The notes: a model not told the origin generated them from the sequence alone. Positions 1 to 10,141 are shown, numbered from the stretch's first letter. The stretch is 36,907 nt of DNA from Streptomyces torulosus (GCF_001419765.1 NZ_LIRK01000091.1:1-36907), one strand, 5' to 3'. Numbers and translations are program-made.

Positions 1-14
1 CCGGGACAACACAC

Positions 15-568
15 CTAGGGCCCTTCGCGCCAGTGCTTGAAGCGCGGCTCAGGTGTGAACCCCACCTTGTACGAGGGGAGTTCCTCGGCGAGCAGGCTGC
101 GTAGGAACTCGACCATGCCGCAGGGGACGACCTCGCAGGTCTGCGCGCCATGGCGGGCGAAGAGCAGGACGGGCCACTTGTCGGGGGCGGGATCGCTGGT
201 CAGCCAGCACAGGATGTCGGCGTGGGACGTGTAGCCCCAGGCGAGGATGTGCTCCCTGTCCAGGTCGAGACCCTCCTGGTCGGCGCCCTCCTCCTCCCAG
301 GTCAGGCGGGCGTTCCCCGTCTCGTCCTCGAAGTCGTCGGGGGAGTGCTCAAAGGCCCCGGTGGGAAACGGCCCGAGGATTCCGAGCTCGCTGATCTCCT
401 CCTGCGAGCCGATCCCGCCGATGCCGTACACGGCCATGAAGTCCATGTAGTCCCGGGGAAATCCGGTTCCCACCGTGTCTTGGCCGCCTCCCAGTCGATG
501 TCCTCGCCCGCGCCGGGAGGCGGAGGCAGCAGCTGCCGCAGTGCGGTCATCCCCGTTGGTTCTTCCAT
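15..568 (-). pseudogene. SUKH (SMI1/KNR4) family protein, frameshifted
   Basis: The frame from position 568 down to about 470 reads MEEPTGMTALRQLLPPPPG, then DIDWEAAKTRW, the usual start of an SMI1/KNR4 (SUKH) domain. The frame from about 470 to the stop at 15 reads GTGFPRDYMDFMAVYGIGG and continues as the rest of the domain, ending RFKHWREGP. The halves join if one G is restored in the G run whose complement is CCC at 469-471, giving TRWGTGFPRDY. A one-base deletion, or a homopolymer sequencing error, therefore splits the gene. The ATG at 568 is preceded by an AGGGG ribosome site; a GTG at 649 is an alternative. SUKH proteins often act as immunity proteins in contact-dependent or polymorphic toxin systems. 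No toxin gene is visible here, so a role is only inferred. Confidence 0.75.
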
Positions 569-683
569 TCCGGAGCCCCTTCGGGCAGGTCTGCGAGAGT
601 CCAGTGCTCCCAGTTTCGCTCCTCCGAACTGGCGCACCAGCTCCTGCACCCCGGAAGCCCAGAAAGCCTTCGGGGAGCACGAC

Positions 684-724
684 GGGTCGGTCTGCCTGAG
701 ACCGCGCTTCCGGCAGACCGACCC
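684..724 (-). terminator. Hairpin terminator after the S8 peptidase gene
   Basis: A perfect 13 bp inverted repeat (684-696 with 712-724) flanks a 15-base loop and starts 20 bases past the stop codon of the minus-strand S8 peptidase gene. There is no clear U tract, as is common for Streptomyces terminators. Confidence 0.7.
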
Positions 725-744
725 GCCTCAGTGAATCCTCGGCC

Positions 745-3700
745 TCACTTGCCGTAGTACGCGTTGTGGATCGAGATCGTGGACCTGTTGCCCTTCCTGT
801 CGGTGATCTCGGCGCGGAGGGAGATCCCCTTGCCCTTCGCCGGGTTGTTCACGGTGATCCTTCCGTTCCTGACGTCGGTCTTCTTCCAGGTCTTGCCGGC
901 GTCGTACGACACGTACACCGACAGAGACTTGAGGTTCCGGCCCTTGGCCGCGCCCTCGACGGTGACCGGGTAGGTGACGGTCCGGCCGGCCTCGACCCGG
1001 CTGTCCAGGCCCGTCTTCGGTGCGAAGCGCACCGTGGAGACCGGCAGTTCCGTCGGCAGCGCGCCGGACGGCGCCTTCGAGTGGAACGTCCAGCTCGCGT
1101 CGACACGGGTGGAGGCGGCCTGGACCCGGGCGCTTCGCCCGGCCGACGTCGTCAGGGTGTACTCGGCCTCGCCGGCCGGGACCTCGAACGTCTTGCCGCC
1201 GGTCAGCGGGTCGGCGTTCGACGCGACCTTCTTGCCGTTGCGGTACAGCGTCGTGCGCACCGAGGTCAGACCGGACGACGCCTCGTTCCGCTGGCCGTCG
1301 GCGAACAGCGGGAGCAGGCCGTAGATCCCGTCGGGGCCGTGGAAGACACCGGACAGGCCGGGGACCACCCGCGGCGCGAACACCGCCGTGTCGAACGACT
1401 TCAGGTAGGTCCTGCCGCCGGTGAGCTTCAGGTAGTCAGCGGTGGTGGACTCGGCCTCCACGAGCGGCACGCCGTCCGCGTCCTTCTTCCCCGAGAACTG
1501 CTGGAAGTCGAAGTACCACTGGGCATCGTCGCCCGTGGACAGGTAGTACGTCCGGGTGGTGGGCAGCTTCTGGGGCAGCGGGGTGTGGATGCCGTTGATG
1601 AGGGGCAGGGTGGCGGACAGAGCGAGCACCCCGGTCTTGCCCGGGGTCGAGGCGCCCAGACCGGCCTTCACCGTGGCGAACTCGCGCGCCTTGTAATGGT
1701 GGACGTGCGTCCCGGTGATCCTCTTCACCTCGCCGCCGTCGAGGGTGTTGTACTCGGCGCCCTTCCCCTTGGTCCACTGCCCGGACCAGACCTGTGCCAG
1801 GTGGGACGGCATCTCGGGGCCGACGTGCGCGACACGGATGTCGGAGAAGGTGGGCATGACGACGTAGTTCGCCACCTGCGTGCCCTTGTGCTCGTAGAAC
1901 ACCATGGCCTGGAGCGGCTTGGCCTTCTTGTCCGGCACGGTGATGTCGGCCGACCGGGTCCTGTTCAGGTCGAGCGTGACCGTCTGGTCCTTGTCGACGT
2001 TCAGGACGGGCCGGACCAGCCAGTCGACGCCGCCCTCGGTCGAGTTCGGGTCCTTCACGCTGAGCGAGTCGAGGATGTACGGGCCCTTGGGGACGCGGAA
2101 CGTGACCGTGTCGCCGGTGGACATGTCCGCGAACTGCGTGCCGTTCCGCTCGTCTCGCGACAGGGTGGTGAGGTGGACCGGGTGCTGCCCGGGGCGGTCG
2201 ACGAACTTCAGCGTGACGTCGTACGCCTCTTCCTCCCGCTCTACCGCCAGCGCCGAGCGGACGGCCTGGCCGTCGCCCTTGGCCGTCACATAGGCCGAGT
2301 AGCCGCCGAAGAGCTCGCCGCCCAGCCGGGTGTCGGCGGTGACGTCCACGGACGCCCTGCCGTCGGCGGGGACGGTGACGGTCTTCGCGCCCAGGGCGAA
2401 GAAGCCGTGCGGGGCCGCCTCGCCCCGGGGGTTGAAGGCCGCGGTCGACAACGTCAGCGTGATGTCCTTCGTGCCGGTGTTGCGGTACGTCAGCTTCCTG
2501 GTGACCGGGGTGTCGTCGTTGTGCGGCCACCGCTGGACGGGGAGGCTCAGCGAGGTCGTCTCGGCGAACACGCTCCGGCCGATCGCCTCGTCGACCTGGA
2601 TGCGGCCCGAACCCTGCGCGTAGGGGGTGTAGGCGCCACCCTTGGCGGAGCCCACGAGTGCGGCCTTCAGCTCACGGAACGTCCAGTCGGGATGCTGCTG
2701 CTTGAGGAGGGCGGCGGCGCCCGCCACATGCGGGGTCGCCATCGACGTACCCGAGATCGTCAGGTAGCCCGGCGGCTTCTCACCGACCTCCTTGGCGATG
2801 GCGCTGCCCTTGGCGGCGGACGCGGTGATGTCCACGCCGGGCGCGGTCACGTCCGGCTTGAGGGCGCCGTCGGCGGTCGGCCCCATGCTGGAGAAGTCCG
2901 CGACCTCGTCGTGGCCGTCGACAGCGCCGACGGTGAGCGCGTCGGCGGCGCTGCCGGGGGAGTCGACGGTCTTGAAGCCCTGCTCGCCCTCATTGCCGGC
3001 GGCGATGGCGAAGAGGACACCCTTGGTCTCCGAGAGCCTGTTGACCGTGGCCTCCATCGGGTCGACACCCGGGGTGTCGCGGCCGCCCAGGCTGAGGTTG
3101 ATGACGTCGGCGCCCTGGTCGGCGGCCCACTCCATGCCCGCGATGATGCCGGCGTCGTCGCCCTGGCCCTGGTCGTCGAGGACCTTGCCGATGATCAGCT
3201 TCGCTCCGGGGGCGACGCCCTTGAACTTGCCGCCCGACTCGGCGCCGGTTCCGGCGATGGTGGACGCGACGTGCGTGCCGTGGCCCTGCCGGTCCTCGGT
3301 GGTGGTGGAGGCGCTGAAGTTCTTGGTGGCGAGCACCTGGCCCTTGAGGTCGGGGTGGCTGCTGTCGAGGCCGCTGTCCAGGACGGCGACCTTGACGCCC
3401 TTGCCGTCGTATCCCTTGGCCCAGGCCGCGGGCGCGCCGACCTGCGGCACCGACTTGTCGAGGCTGGCCTTGCGGACGCCGTCCAGCCAGACATGGGAGA
3501 TACCCGGGGCGAGGGCACCGTCGTTGGTGAGGGTGTCCCACAGCTTGGGCGTCCGCGTGGTGGGCGCCTTGAGGACGTCCATGTCCAGGGCCTTGAAGGT
3601 CCGGTGGACCATGCCCGTGCCACGGACCGCGGCCCTCATGGAACGTGCGGTCTCCTTGTAGCCGACGATGACCTTCAGACCGCCCCGCTGGTTTCTGCGG

Positions 3701-4134
3701 TCGGCCGGCTTGTTCAGCTCGGTGACGTCGAACAGCCGCTGGTCGAGGCTGCCGTTCGCGATCAGCCGGGCGGCGTCCGTCGGGACGACGAGGGTGTGGC
3801 CGCCGACCTTCCGTATCTGCACAGGGACCCGCTCGCGGCCCTTCGCCCGCTCCATGCCGACGACAGCGCCCGTGGCGTCGACGAGGACGCGGTCGCCGGT
3901 GACGAGGGTGAGGCGGTGCAGGCCGGCGGAGCCCTTTGACGCGGCTTCCTTGGACGCGGCGGCGGTCCCCGCCCCACCGGCCCGCGCGGGCGTGGCCTGG
4001 GCGGGCGTGGCCTGTGCGGTGCCGGGCGGTCCTGTGGCGAGGACCGCCGCCACGGCCGCCGCGGCTGTGCACACGCATGTTGTCTTCACTCTTCTGCGCA
4101 AAGTTCCCCCAGGGCTGAAGTACCGGGTGGCCAT
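745..4134 (-). CDS. Secreted S8 (subtilisin-like) serine peptidase
   Basis: An 1129-residue exported serine protease. A basic N-terminus and hydrophobic segment (about residues 14-40, ending near GTAQA) form a signal peptide. A propeptide-like region follows, to about residue 230. The catalytic domain carries Asp253 (VAVLDSGLD), His285 (GHGTHVAS), the oxyanion Asn381 (AAGNEG) and Ser464 (GTSMATPHVAG), so the triad is complete. The C-terminal 600 residues are beta-rich and resemble the accessory regions of large Streptomyces subtilases; the last 100 or so (SVYVSYDAGKTWKK) look like a beta-sandwich. The ATG at 4134 lacks a strong ribosome site; a GTG 16 codons in is an alternative. A 14 bp palindrome lies 27 bases upstream and a hairpin follows the stop. 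The likely role is extracellular protein breakdown; the substrate cannot be told from sequence. Confidence 0.93.
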   Translation of the reverse strand: MATRYFSPGGTLRRRVKTTCVCTAAAAVAAVLATGPPGTAQATPAQATPARAGGAGTAAASKEAASKGSAGLHRLTLVTGDRVLVDATGAVVGMERAKGRERVPVQIRKVGGHTLVVPTDAARLIANGSLDQRLFDVTELNKPADRRNQRGGLKVIVGYKETARSMRAAVRGTGMVHRTFKALDMDVLKAPTTRTPKLWDTLTNDGALAPGISHVWLDGVRKASLDKSVPQVGAPAAWAKGYDGKGVKVAVLDSGLDSSHPDLKGQVLATKNFSASTTTEDRQGHGTHVASTIAGTGAESGGKFKGVAPGAKLIIGKVLDDQGQGDDAGIIAGMEWAADQGADVINLSLGGRDTPGVDPMEATVNRLSETKGVLFAIAAGNEGEQGFKTVDSPGSAADALTVGAVDGHDEVADFSSMGPTADGALKPDVTAPGVDITASAAKGSAIAKEVGEKPPGYLTISGTSMATPHVAGAAALLKQQHPDWTFRELKAALVGSAKGGAYTPYAQGSGRIQVDEAIGRSVFAETTSLSLPVQRWPHNDDTPVTRKLTYRNTGTKDITLTLSTAAFNPRGEAAPHGFFALGAKTVTVPADGRASVDVTADTRLGGELFGGYSAYVTAKGDGQAVRSALAVEREEEAYDVTLKFVDRPGQHPVHLTTLSRDERNGTQFADMSTGDTVTFRVPKGPYILDSLSVKDPNSTEGGVDWLVRPVLNVDKDQTVTLDLNRTRSADITVPDKKAKPLQAMVFYEHKGTQVANYVVMPTFSDIRVAHVGPEMPSHLAQVWSGQWTKGKGAEYNTLDGGEVKRITGTHVHHYKAREFATVKAGLGASTPGKTGVLALSATLPLINGIHTPLPQKLPTTRTYYLSTGDDAQWYFDFQQFSGKKDADGVPLVEAESTTADYLKLTGGRTYLKSFDTAVFAPRVVPGLSGVFHGPDGIYGLLPLFADGQRNEASSGLTSVRTTLYRNGKKVASNADPLTGGKTFEVPAGEAEYTLTTSAGRSARVQAASTRVDASWTFHSKAPSGALPTELPVSTVRFAPKTGLDSRVEAGRTVTYPVTVEGAAKGRNLKSLSVYVSYDAGKTWKKTDVRNGRITVNNPAKGKGISLRAEITDRKGNRSTISIHNAYYGK

Positions 4135-4160
4135 GATCGGAGCAACCGTAGGAAGGCGGA

Positions 4161-4174
4161 CGCACAGCTGTGCG
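4161..4174. promoter_or_regulatory. 14 bp perfect palindrome upstream of the S8 gene
   Basis: CGCACAGCTGTGCG is self-complementary and sits 27 bases before the ATG of the S8 peptidase gene, where a repressor site could act. No known regulator is assigned; a chance palindrome is possible. Confidence 0.3.
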
Positions 4175-4422
4175 GCGGCAGTACGACGACGACGTATCGA
4201 TGTCGATGACGGATCGCCGGGCCGTTGTTACATGCGCAGGTCAGGCAGCTGTCCTCCGGTGACGGTGGCACGACGTGGCCGAGTTCCGGGACGGGGCACG
4301 GCCGTGCGTCGTCGACGCCGTCACCACCCCTGAAGGCCGGGACCGACCGGCCGTACCATTGCCTCCGGCTTCTGCGGAAGCGATCTCCACACGACCCGAC
4401 GGCCCGGCGGAAGGAGCAGGGG

Positions 4423-4878
4423 ATGCGGCTTCGTCGAGGCGTGCCGTGCGCCGTGCTGGCCGCCTGCCTGACCGGGTGCGCCGGCGTGGACGGCGGCGTG
4501 CACGTCGAGGGTCCGGCGATGACGACGATCCCCTGGACGGGGCCGGTCTACATCACGGACTGGTACGGCCGGGCCTGGCAGCGCCCCGAGGAGATCGACC
4601 CGACCATGCGCCTCTCCCTGAGGCGGCTGACATGGCGGGACTGGGGCTCGTCCCGGGCACGGGCCACCGGAGTCGCCACGGACGAGACCTGCGTGTCGGG
4701 CTGCCCCGACGGCAACGAGGACCCGCCGAGCTACCGGGTCGACGTCGTCCTGAGCGATCCGGTCAGGCGCGGCGACGTGTCGTTCTACAGCCACGCGCGC
4801 TTGACCCCCGTACATCCCCCCGCGCCCTTCTGGTCGCAAGGCAGCGACGACACGGACCTGGGCGTACCGGATGCATGA
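4423..4878 (+). CDS. Small lipoprotein, first gene of a two-component operon
   Basis: The 151-residue product starts MRLRRGVPCAVLAACLTGC and has a lipobox LTGC with the lipidated Cys at residue 19, so it should be anchored on the outer face of the membrane. The start is chosen because AAGGAG (4411-4416) precedes this ATG; the frame stays open upstream but without a ribosome site. The body (PWTGPVYITDWYGRAWQ) matches no family I can name. The response regulator gene starts 37 bases after the stop, and the kinase gene overlaps that. This order (lipoprotein, CseB-like regulator, CseC-like kinase) parallels CseA in the Streptomyces sigE operon, where the lipoprotein tempers signalling. A similar role is inferred from position only, not from sequence similarity. 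Confidence 0.8.
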   Translation: MRLRRGVPCAVLAACLTGCAGVDGGVHVEGPAMTTIPWTGPVYITDWYGRAWQRPEEIDPTMRLSLRRLTWRDWGSSRARATGVATDETCVSGCPDGNEDPPSYRVDVVLSDPVRRGDVSFYSHARLTPVHPPAPFWSQGSDDTDLGVPDA

Positions 4879-4915
4879 GAACGACACAGGAGAGGACCGG
4901 CGGAGAGGGAATCCG

Positions 4916-5596
4916 ATGCGCGCCGCTCATGATGTGCTGCTGGTCGAGGACGACGAGCTGATCCGGGAGGCCACGCGGCTCACGCTGGAGGAGCGCGGCT
5001 ACCGCGTCCGCACCGCGTCCGACGGCCTGACCGGGCTCGCGCTGTTCCGGGAACGCCATCCGGACGTGGCCGTCCTCGACATCATGCTGCCGGGCCTCAA
5101 CGGAGTGAGCCTGGCCGGCCGGATCCGCGAGGAGTCGGGCGTGCCCGTGCTGCTGATCTCGGCCCGCAACGACCCGGTGGACGTGGTGATGGGCCTGGAG
5201 GCGGGCGCCGACGACTACGTCACCAAGCCCTTCGACGGCCCCGTCCTCGTGGCCCGCGTACGCTCCCTGCTGCGCCGGGCGGCACCGGCCCGGCAGTCGG
5301 CCCACGAGGGCCCCCGTCTGCGCTTCGGCGACCTGGAGTTCTGTCCGGCGTCCCTGACCGCACGCCGCGACGGGAAGCCGCTCTCACTCACCACGACCGA
5401 GCTGAAGCTGCTGCGCGAGTTCACCGCCGCGCCGGGGACCGTGCTCTCCCGTGATCTGCTCCTGGAGCGGGTCTGGGACTACGCCTGGTCCGGTGACACC
5501 CGGGTCGTGGACGTCCATGTACAGCGCCTGCGCTCCAAGATCGGCCGGGAGCGGATCGAGACGGTGCGCGGCTTCGGCTACAAGCTGCGCCCATGA
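4916..5596 (+). CDS. OmpR-family response regulator, CseB-like
   Basis: A 226-residue DNA-binding response regulator. The receiver domain (about 5-120) has the acidic pair EDD at 11-13, the phospho-acceptor Asp55 (VAVLDIMLPG) and Lys104 (DDYVTKPFDG). A winged-helix trans_reg_C domain (about 128-225) ends in RIETVRGFGYKLRP. The wording IREATRLTLEERGY and GLEAGADDYVTKPFDGPVLVARV is close to CseB as I recall it. The start at 4916 has GGAGAGGGA five bases before it; an in-frame ATG at 4871 overlaps the lipoprotein stop but lacks such a site. It overlaps the kinase gene by four bases (ATGA), so the pair is translationally coupled. No sigma-factor gene is adjacent, so its targets are unknown. Confidence 0.93.
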   Translation: MRAAHDVLLVEDDELIREATRLTLEERGYRVRTASDGLTGLALFRERHPDVAVLDIMLPGLNGVSLAGRIREESGVPVLLISARNDPVDVVMGLEAGADDYVTKPFDGPVLVARVRSLLRRAAPARQSAHEGPRLRFGDLEFCPASLTARRDGKPLSLTTTELKLLREFTAAPGTVLSRDLLLERVWDYAWSGDTRVVDVHVQRLRSKIGRERIETVRGFGYKLRP

Positions 5597-6810
5597 GACG
5601 GCCCGCGGTGAACGTGGGGGCGAAGGTCGCGCTGGCCGTCGCCGTCGCGGCCCTGTGCGTGGCGGGGGCGATCGGAGTGCTGGTGCACCGGACCACCGCC
5701 GCCGACCAACTGGCCACCGCCCGCTCCGCACTGGACCAGAGCTTGCGCAGTGCCGCCGGCGACCACGCCGACGGACGCGAGTCGGACGCCCGGATCGATC
5801 CCCCCGACCTGCCCGCCCCGGTGGCACGGGCCGTACGCGGCGACGTCCGAGTGACCTATCTGCAAACGGGCCGCAAGGGTGGTGGGGCTCCGGTGCTGTG
5901 GGCGGCGACCCGGATCTCGGGCCGCAAGGTGCTCGCGATCCACCGTTCGTACGCCCCCGAGGAGCGGACCCTTGCCGCACTCGACCGGACGCTGCTCGCC
6001 ACGGGCGCGGCCGTCACCGTCCTGGTATCCCTGGCCGGGCTGTTGCTGGGGGTGCGGATGGGACGGCGGGCCACGGCCGCCGCGCGTACCGCGGAACGCA
6101 TCGCCGACGGCGACCTCGACGCCCGCGTACGCCCCCGCGGCGGCGACGAGATCGCCCGGCTCGCCGCCGCCGTCGACACCATGGCGGACGCGCTCGGCGC
6201 CCGACTGGAGGCCGAACGCCGGGTGACCGCCGACATCGCGCACGAACTGCGCACGCCGGTCGCCGGCATGTCGACCGCGGTCGGTCTGCTGCCGCCCGGC
6301 CGGGTGTCCGACCTGGTGGCCGGCAGCGTGCGGAAGCTGCGCGGGCTGGTGGAGGACGTGCTGGAGGTCGCCCGCCTGGACTCCCAGGCGGTGGTGGAGA
6401 CCGAGGAGCGCGAGGTGAGCGCGATGGCCCGGCGCGCGACCGCCGGGCTCGACGACGTACGCGTGCGGATCGTGGCGGACACGGTCGTGACCACCGACCC
6501 GCGCCGGGTCGAGCGGATCCTGACCAACCTCGCCACCAACGCCCTGCGCCACGGCGCCCCGCCCATGGAGCTGGAGGTCGACGGCCCCGTGGTCCGGGTC
6601 CGCGACCACGGACCAGGTTTCCCGGCCGACCTGCTCGCGGTACTGCACACCTCCGGCCCCCAGCGTTTCCGCACGGGCTCCCGGACCGGCGGCACCGGCC
6701 TCGGCCTGACCATCGCCACCGGCCAGGCCCGCCTGCTCGGTGCCCGCCTGACCTTCCGCAACCACCCGGAGGGGGGCGCGGAGACTGAACTGCGCCTGCC
6801 GACGGGCTGA
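5593..6810 (+). CDS. Sensor histidine kinase, CseC-like
   Basis: A 405-residue membrane kinase. Transmembrane helix 1 (about 10-31) and helix 2 (about 134-155) enclose an extracellular sensor region of about 100 residues. A HAMP linker (about 156-208) leads to the H box with phospho-acceptor His217 (DIAHELRTPVAG). The ATPase domain shows the N box (NLATNALRHG, Asn316), G1 (VRDHGPGFP), F box (QRFRTGS) and G2 (GGTGLGLTIATG). It should phosphorylate the coupled response regulator, with which it shares an ATGA overlap. The small sensor domain plus an upstream lipoprotein suggest envelope sensing, as in the CseBC system. The signal is unknown. Confidence 0.93.
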   Translation: MRRPAVNVGAKVALAVAVAALCVAGAIGVLVHRTTAADQLATARSALDQSLRSAAGDHADGRESDARIDPPDLPAPVARAVRGDVRVTYLQTGRKGGGAPVLWAATRISGRKVLAIHRSYAPEERTLAALDRTLLATGAAVTVLVSLAGLLLGVRMGRRATAAARTAERIADGDLDARVRPRGGDEIARLAAAVDTMADALGARLEAERRVTADIAHELRTPVAGMSTAVGLLPPGRVSDLVAGSVRKLRGLVEDVLEVARLDSQAVVETEEREVSAMARRATAGLDDVRVRIVADTVVTTDPRRVERILTNLATNALRHGAPPMELEVDGPVVRVRDHGPGFPADLLAVLHTSGPQRFRTGSRTGGTGLGLTIATGQARLLGARLTFRNHPEGGAETELRLPTG

Positions 6811-6998
6811 CCCGCCGGACGGACCGCCGCCAGACGGGTCGAGGCCCGACGGCGCGGCGAAGGCGCCACCCTCTCCGATCTACGTCCGGGCCGCGTCCGC
6901 TATACGTCCAGGCCGCGCCGAGCACGCCCAGGGCGAGGGTCGCCGCCGGCACGACGGCGACCCCGGACCACCCGGCGGTGTCGTCACTGAGGGACGAC

Positions 6999-7030
6999 GG
7001 AAGCCGAGCCGTAGGCCGTCATCGGCTTCC
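6999..7030 (-). terminator. Hairpin terminator after xylanase
   Basis: A 9 bp inverted repeat, GGAAGCCGA (6999-7007) with TCGGCTTCC (7022-7030), has a 14-base loop and lies 24 bases past the stop of the minus-strand xylanase gene. The rest of the stretch between the kinase gene and here (6811-6998) shows no gene. Confidence 0.6.
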
Positions 7031-7053
7031 CCGTTCCTCGGTGGCGGACTCCG

Positions 7054-8610
<1,557 letters not shown>

Positions 8611-8908
8611 TCACGGGGACCGGGACGATCTCATCCGGCGCGGACGGCAGCGCTGTTTCGACACAGGCATGGGGGCACTCCATAGCGGCTCAGCCGGGGG
8701 ACCGTCACGCGGCGTCGCGTATCTCTCCGACTGGGCGAAGAGCCAGGATGCGCTGGTGCGAACCTCTCCGGAACGAAACGGGGTGGCGCAGGAGCATCGG
8801 TGCGCGGATCTGTTGTGCAGGCGTGCGTGGATCCGCCGTGCAGCACGGTTAGCCGACGCGGTCGAGAGCACGGTCTCTGGTCGGCTTCCCGACAGGGATG
8901 ATTGAGGG

Positions 8909-8928
8909 ATTGACGATGAATCGTCAAT
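8909..8928. promoter_or_regulatory. Perfect dyad, possible operator
   Basis: ATTGACGA-TGAA-TCGTCAAT is a perfect 8 bp inverted repeat with a four-base centre in a locally AT-richer stretch, about 425 bases upstream of the xylanase start codon. It contains TTGACG on one strand, which resembles a -35 element. The regulator is unknown. Confidence 0.35.
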
Positions 8929-9263
8929 ACTCGCCACACAAAAAGTTTCAGCTTTCGCTTCGAAACATTCGGAAACCCGTAGGGCGGCTCAAGCGAGCCC
9001 TCATCGCCACCGGCCGGCGAACGCCATGGGCCTCGGGCCGGACCCGGAACAGGCGCGCGGACGCCTCTGGTGCCGCCTCCCAGCTGCCGTCCTTCACATT
9101 CCCTGGGCCGGGAATTCGTGTTGCGACTGCAGGCCTGACGCCAGCCGGAGTCCCAGCTCGCCAAGCTCAAGGAGGGGGCCACTTTGTAGACAGATCAGCC
9201 AGAGCCCTTGACCGCAAGGCTCCGCATTCCTAGGTTGTGGCGTCAAAGATTCTGGGAAACCTT

Positions 9264-9274
9264 CGAAAGTTTCG
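9264..9274. promoter_or_regulatory. Xylanase-type operator motif CGAAAGTTTCG
   Basis: CGAAAGTTTCG is the exact reverse complement of CGAAACTTTCG, the motif described upstream of Streptomyces xylanase genes. It is self-complementary except for the central base and extends to TCGAAA-G-TTTCGA. It lies 780 bases from the xylanase start but only 74 bases before the orphan ATG at 9348, so it more likely served that gene. Confidence 0.5.
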
Positions 9275-9347
9275 AGACTGTCCGTCCCCCGGTACGGCCC
9301 GCTCCGCGATCCTCAGCTCACCCCGCACCGCGAAAGGAGGCCCACCG

Positions 9348-9430
9348 ATGTCTCACCGGCTCGTGAAGGCGCTGAGGCTTGACGTGGGGGCTGTTGCGGG
9401 GCCCGTGTCTCGTTCGGTGAGAGCCTTCGC
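9348..9430 (+). pseudogene. 5' stub of a lost gene with intact ribosome site
   Basis: AAAGGAGG (9333-9340) sits seven bases before an ATG at 9348, an almost ideal ribosome site, 74 bases downstream of the CGAAAGTTTCG motif. The frame reads MSHRLVKALRLDVGAVAG and then runs into the terminator and 3' end of the oppositely oriented tautomerase gene. The plausible coding part is therefore only about 25-30 codons. I read this as the surviving start of a gene, possibly a saccharide-use gene given the operator, whose body was deleted. The product cannot be identified. Confidence 0.35.
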
Positions 9431-9432
9431 TG

Positions 9433-9458
9433 CCTGCGGCAGGCGAGCCCGCCGCAGG
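9433..9458 (-). terminator. Hairpin after the tautomerase gene
   Basis: CCTGCGGC (9433-9440) pairs with GCCGCAGG (9451-9458) across a 10-base loop, starting six bases past the stop of the minus-strand tautomerase gene. Confidence 0.55.
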
Positions 9459-9463
9459 TCGTG

Positions 9464-9895
9464 TCACGCCTCGTCGCGCTGCTTCTGGGCGACGGCCGCG
9501 AGGTCGGCACGGCGGACGACCTGTCCGCCCGCCCCCCAGGTCCCGTCGGGCTGCTCGTGCACCAGCACCCATACCCGCGGTGCGTCCGCCTGGGCGAGCC
9601 CGGCCGCCGACAGGACGATCCTGGTGGCTTCCGCCACCAAGCCGGCGGTGCCCTCCGCGGAGAGCACTCCCTGGGGAACCGTGACGTCGACGAGGAAACG
9701 GGACGCGTCATCCTCGGCGGTGGTCTGCGCCCCTTCGGGCAGTTCGACGAGGTAGCTCCACAACTGGGCTCGGAAGAACGACGCGTCGGGCGCCCCCTCC
9801 CAGCGCAGTAGGGCAGCGGCCAGATCGCGCTGGACGGACTTGCGGCCCTCCTCGGTGAGGGAGTGTGCCGGGGCCGTGAGCCGGATCATCGACAT
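9464..9895 (-). CDS. Tautomerase-superfamily-like protein, lacking Pro1
   Basis: A 143-residue cytosolic protein starting MSMIRLTAPAHSLTEEGRKS and containing DASRFLVDVTVPQGVLS and APRVWVLVHEQPDGTWGAGG, wording I associate with actinobacterial tautomerase-family proteins. The start at 9895 has AAGGAG eight bases before it; the frame is open further upstream but without family sequence. The 4-oxalocrotonate tautomerase family uses an N-terminal proline exposed after Met removal as its catalytic base. Here the second residue is Ser (MSM), so classical catalysis looks unlikely unless another base substitutes. Related proteins, as I recall, usually begin MPM or MPL. The gene stands alone with its own terminator. 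Confidence 0.75.
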   Translation of the reverse strand: MSMIRLTAPAHSLTEEGRKSVQRDLAAALLRWEGAPDASFFRAQLWSYLVELPEGAQTTAEDDASRFLVDVTVPQGVLSAEGTAGLVAEATRIVLSAAGLAQADAPRVWVLVHEQPDGTWGAGGQVVRRADLAAVAQKQRDEA

Positions 9896-10141
9896 GCCGC
9901 GTTCTCCTTGTCGGCCGTGCACACCACCCAGCGCTGCACGGCAAGATCTACGACGGTCGTTCATGACCGGGTCGACGCGACGGTGACGTGAGAGACACCC
10001 GGGGGACCTCGGTCCTGAGATCCGCCCCTTCCTCGCGCGAACGCATCGTAGCCGGTTCGCCACGTCGTTCGATCACCACCTTTTCGAGGCCTCCAGCGCC
10101 GCGCCGTCGCGGCTCGAGCGCAGGCCGAAGCAGACGAGCGC

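Noticed and set aside
766..3939. A 1057-codon open frame on the plus strand opposite the S8 peptidase gene
   Set aside because: Its product has no domain features and a composition typical of the antisense of high-GC coding DNA; the minus frame has a full catalytic triad.
5451..6788. A 445-codon plus-strand frame overlapping the kinase gene
   Set aside because: Arg/Pro/Gly-rich shadow of the histidine kinase in another frame; no start signal or motifs.
6014..6952. A minus-strand frame whose first codons (ATLALGVLGAAWTY) look membrane-like
   Set aside because: Only the first 40 or so codons are outside the kinase gene, and the rest is its shadow; no ribosome site.
8898..9233. A 111-codon plus-strand frame after the dyad at 8909-8928
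   Set aside because: No ribosome site at its start and no recognisable family sequence; codon use is not typical of the neighbours.
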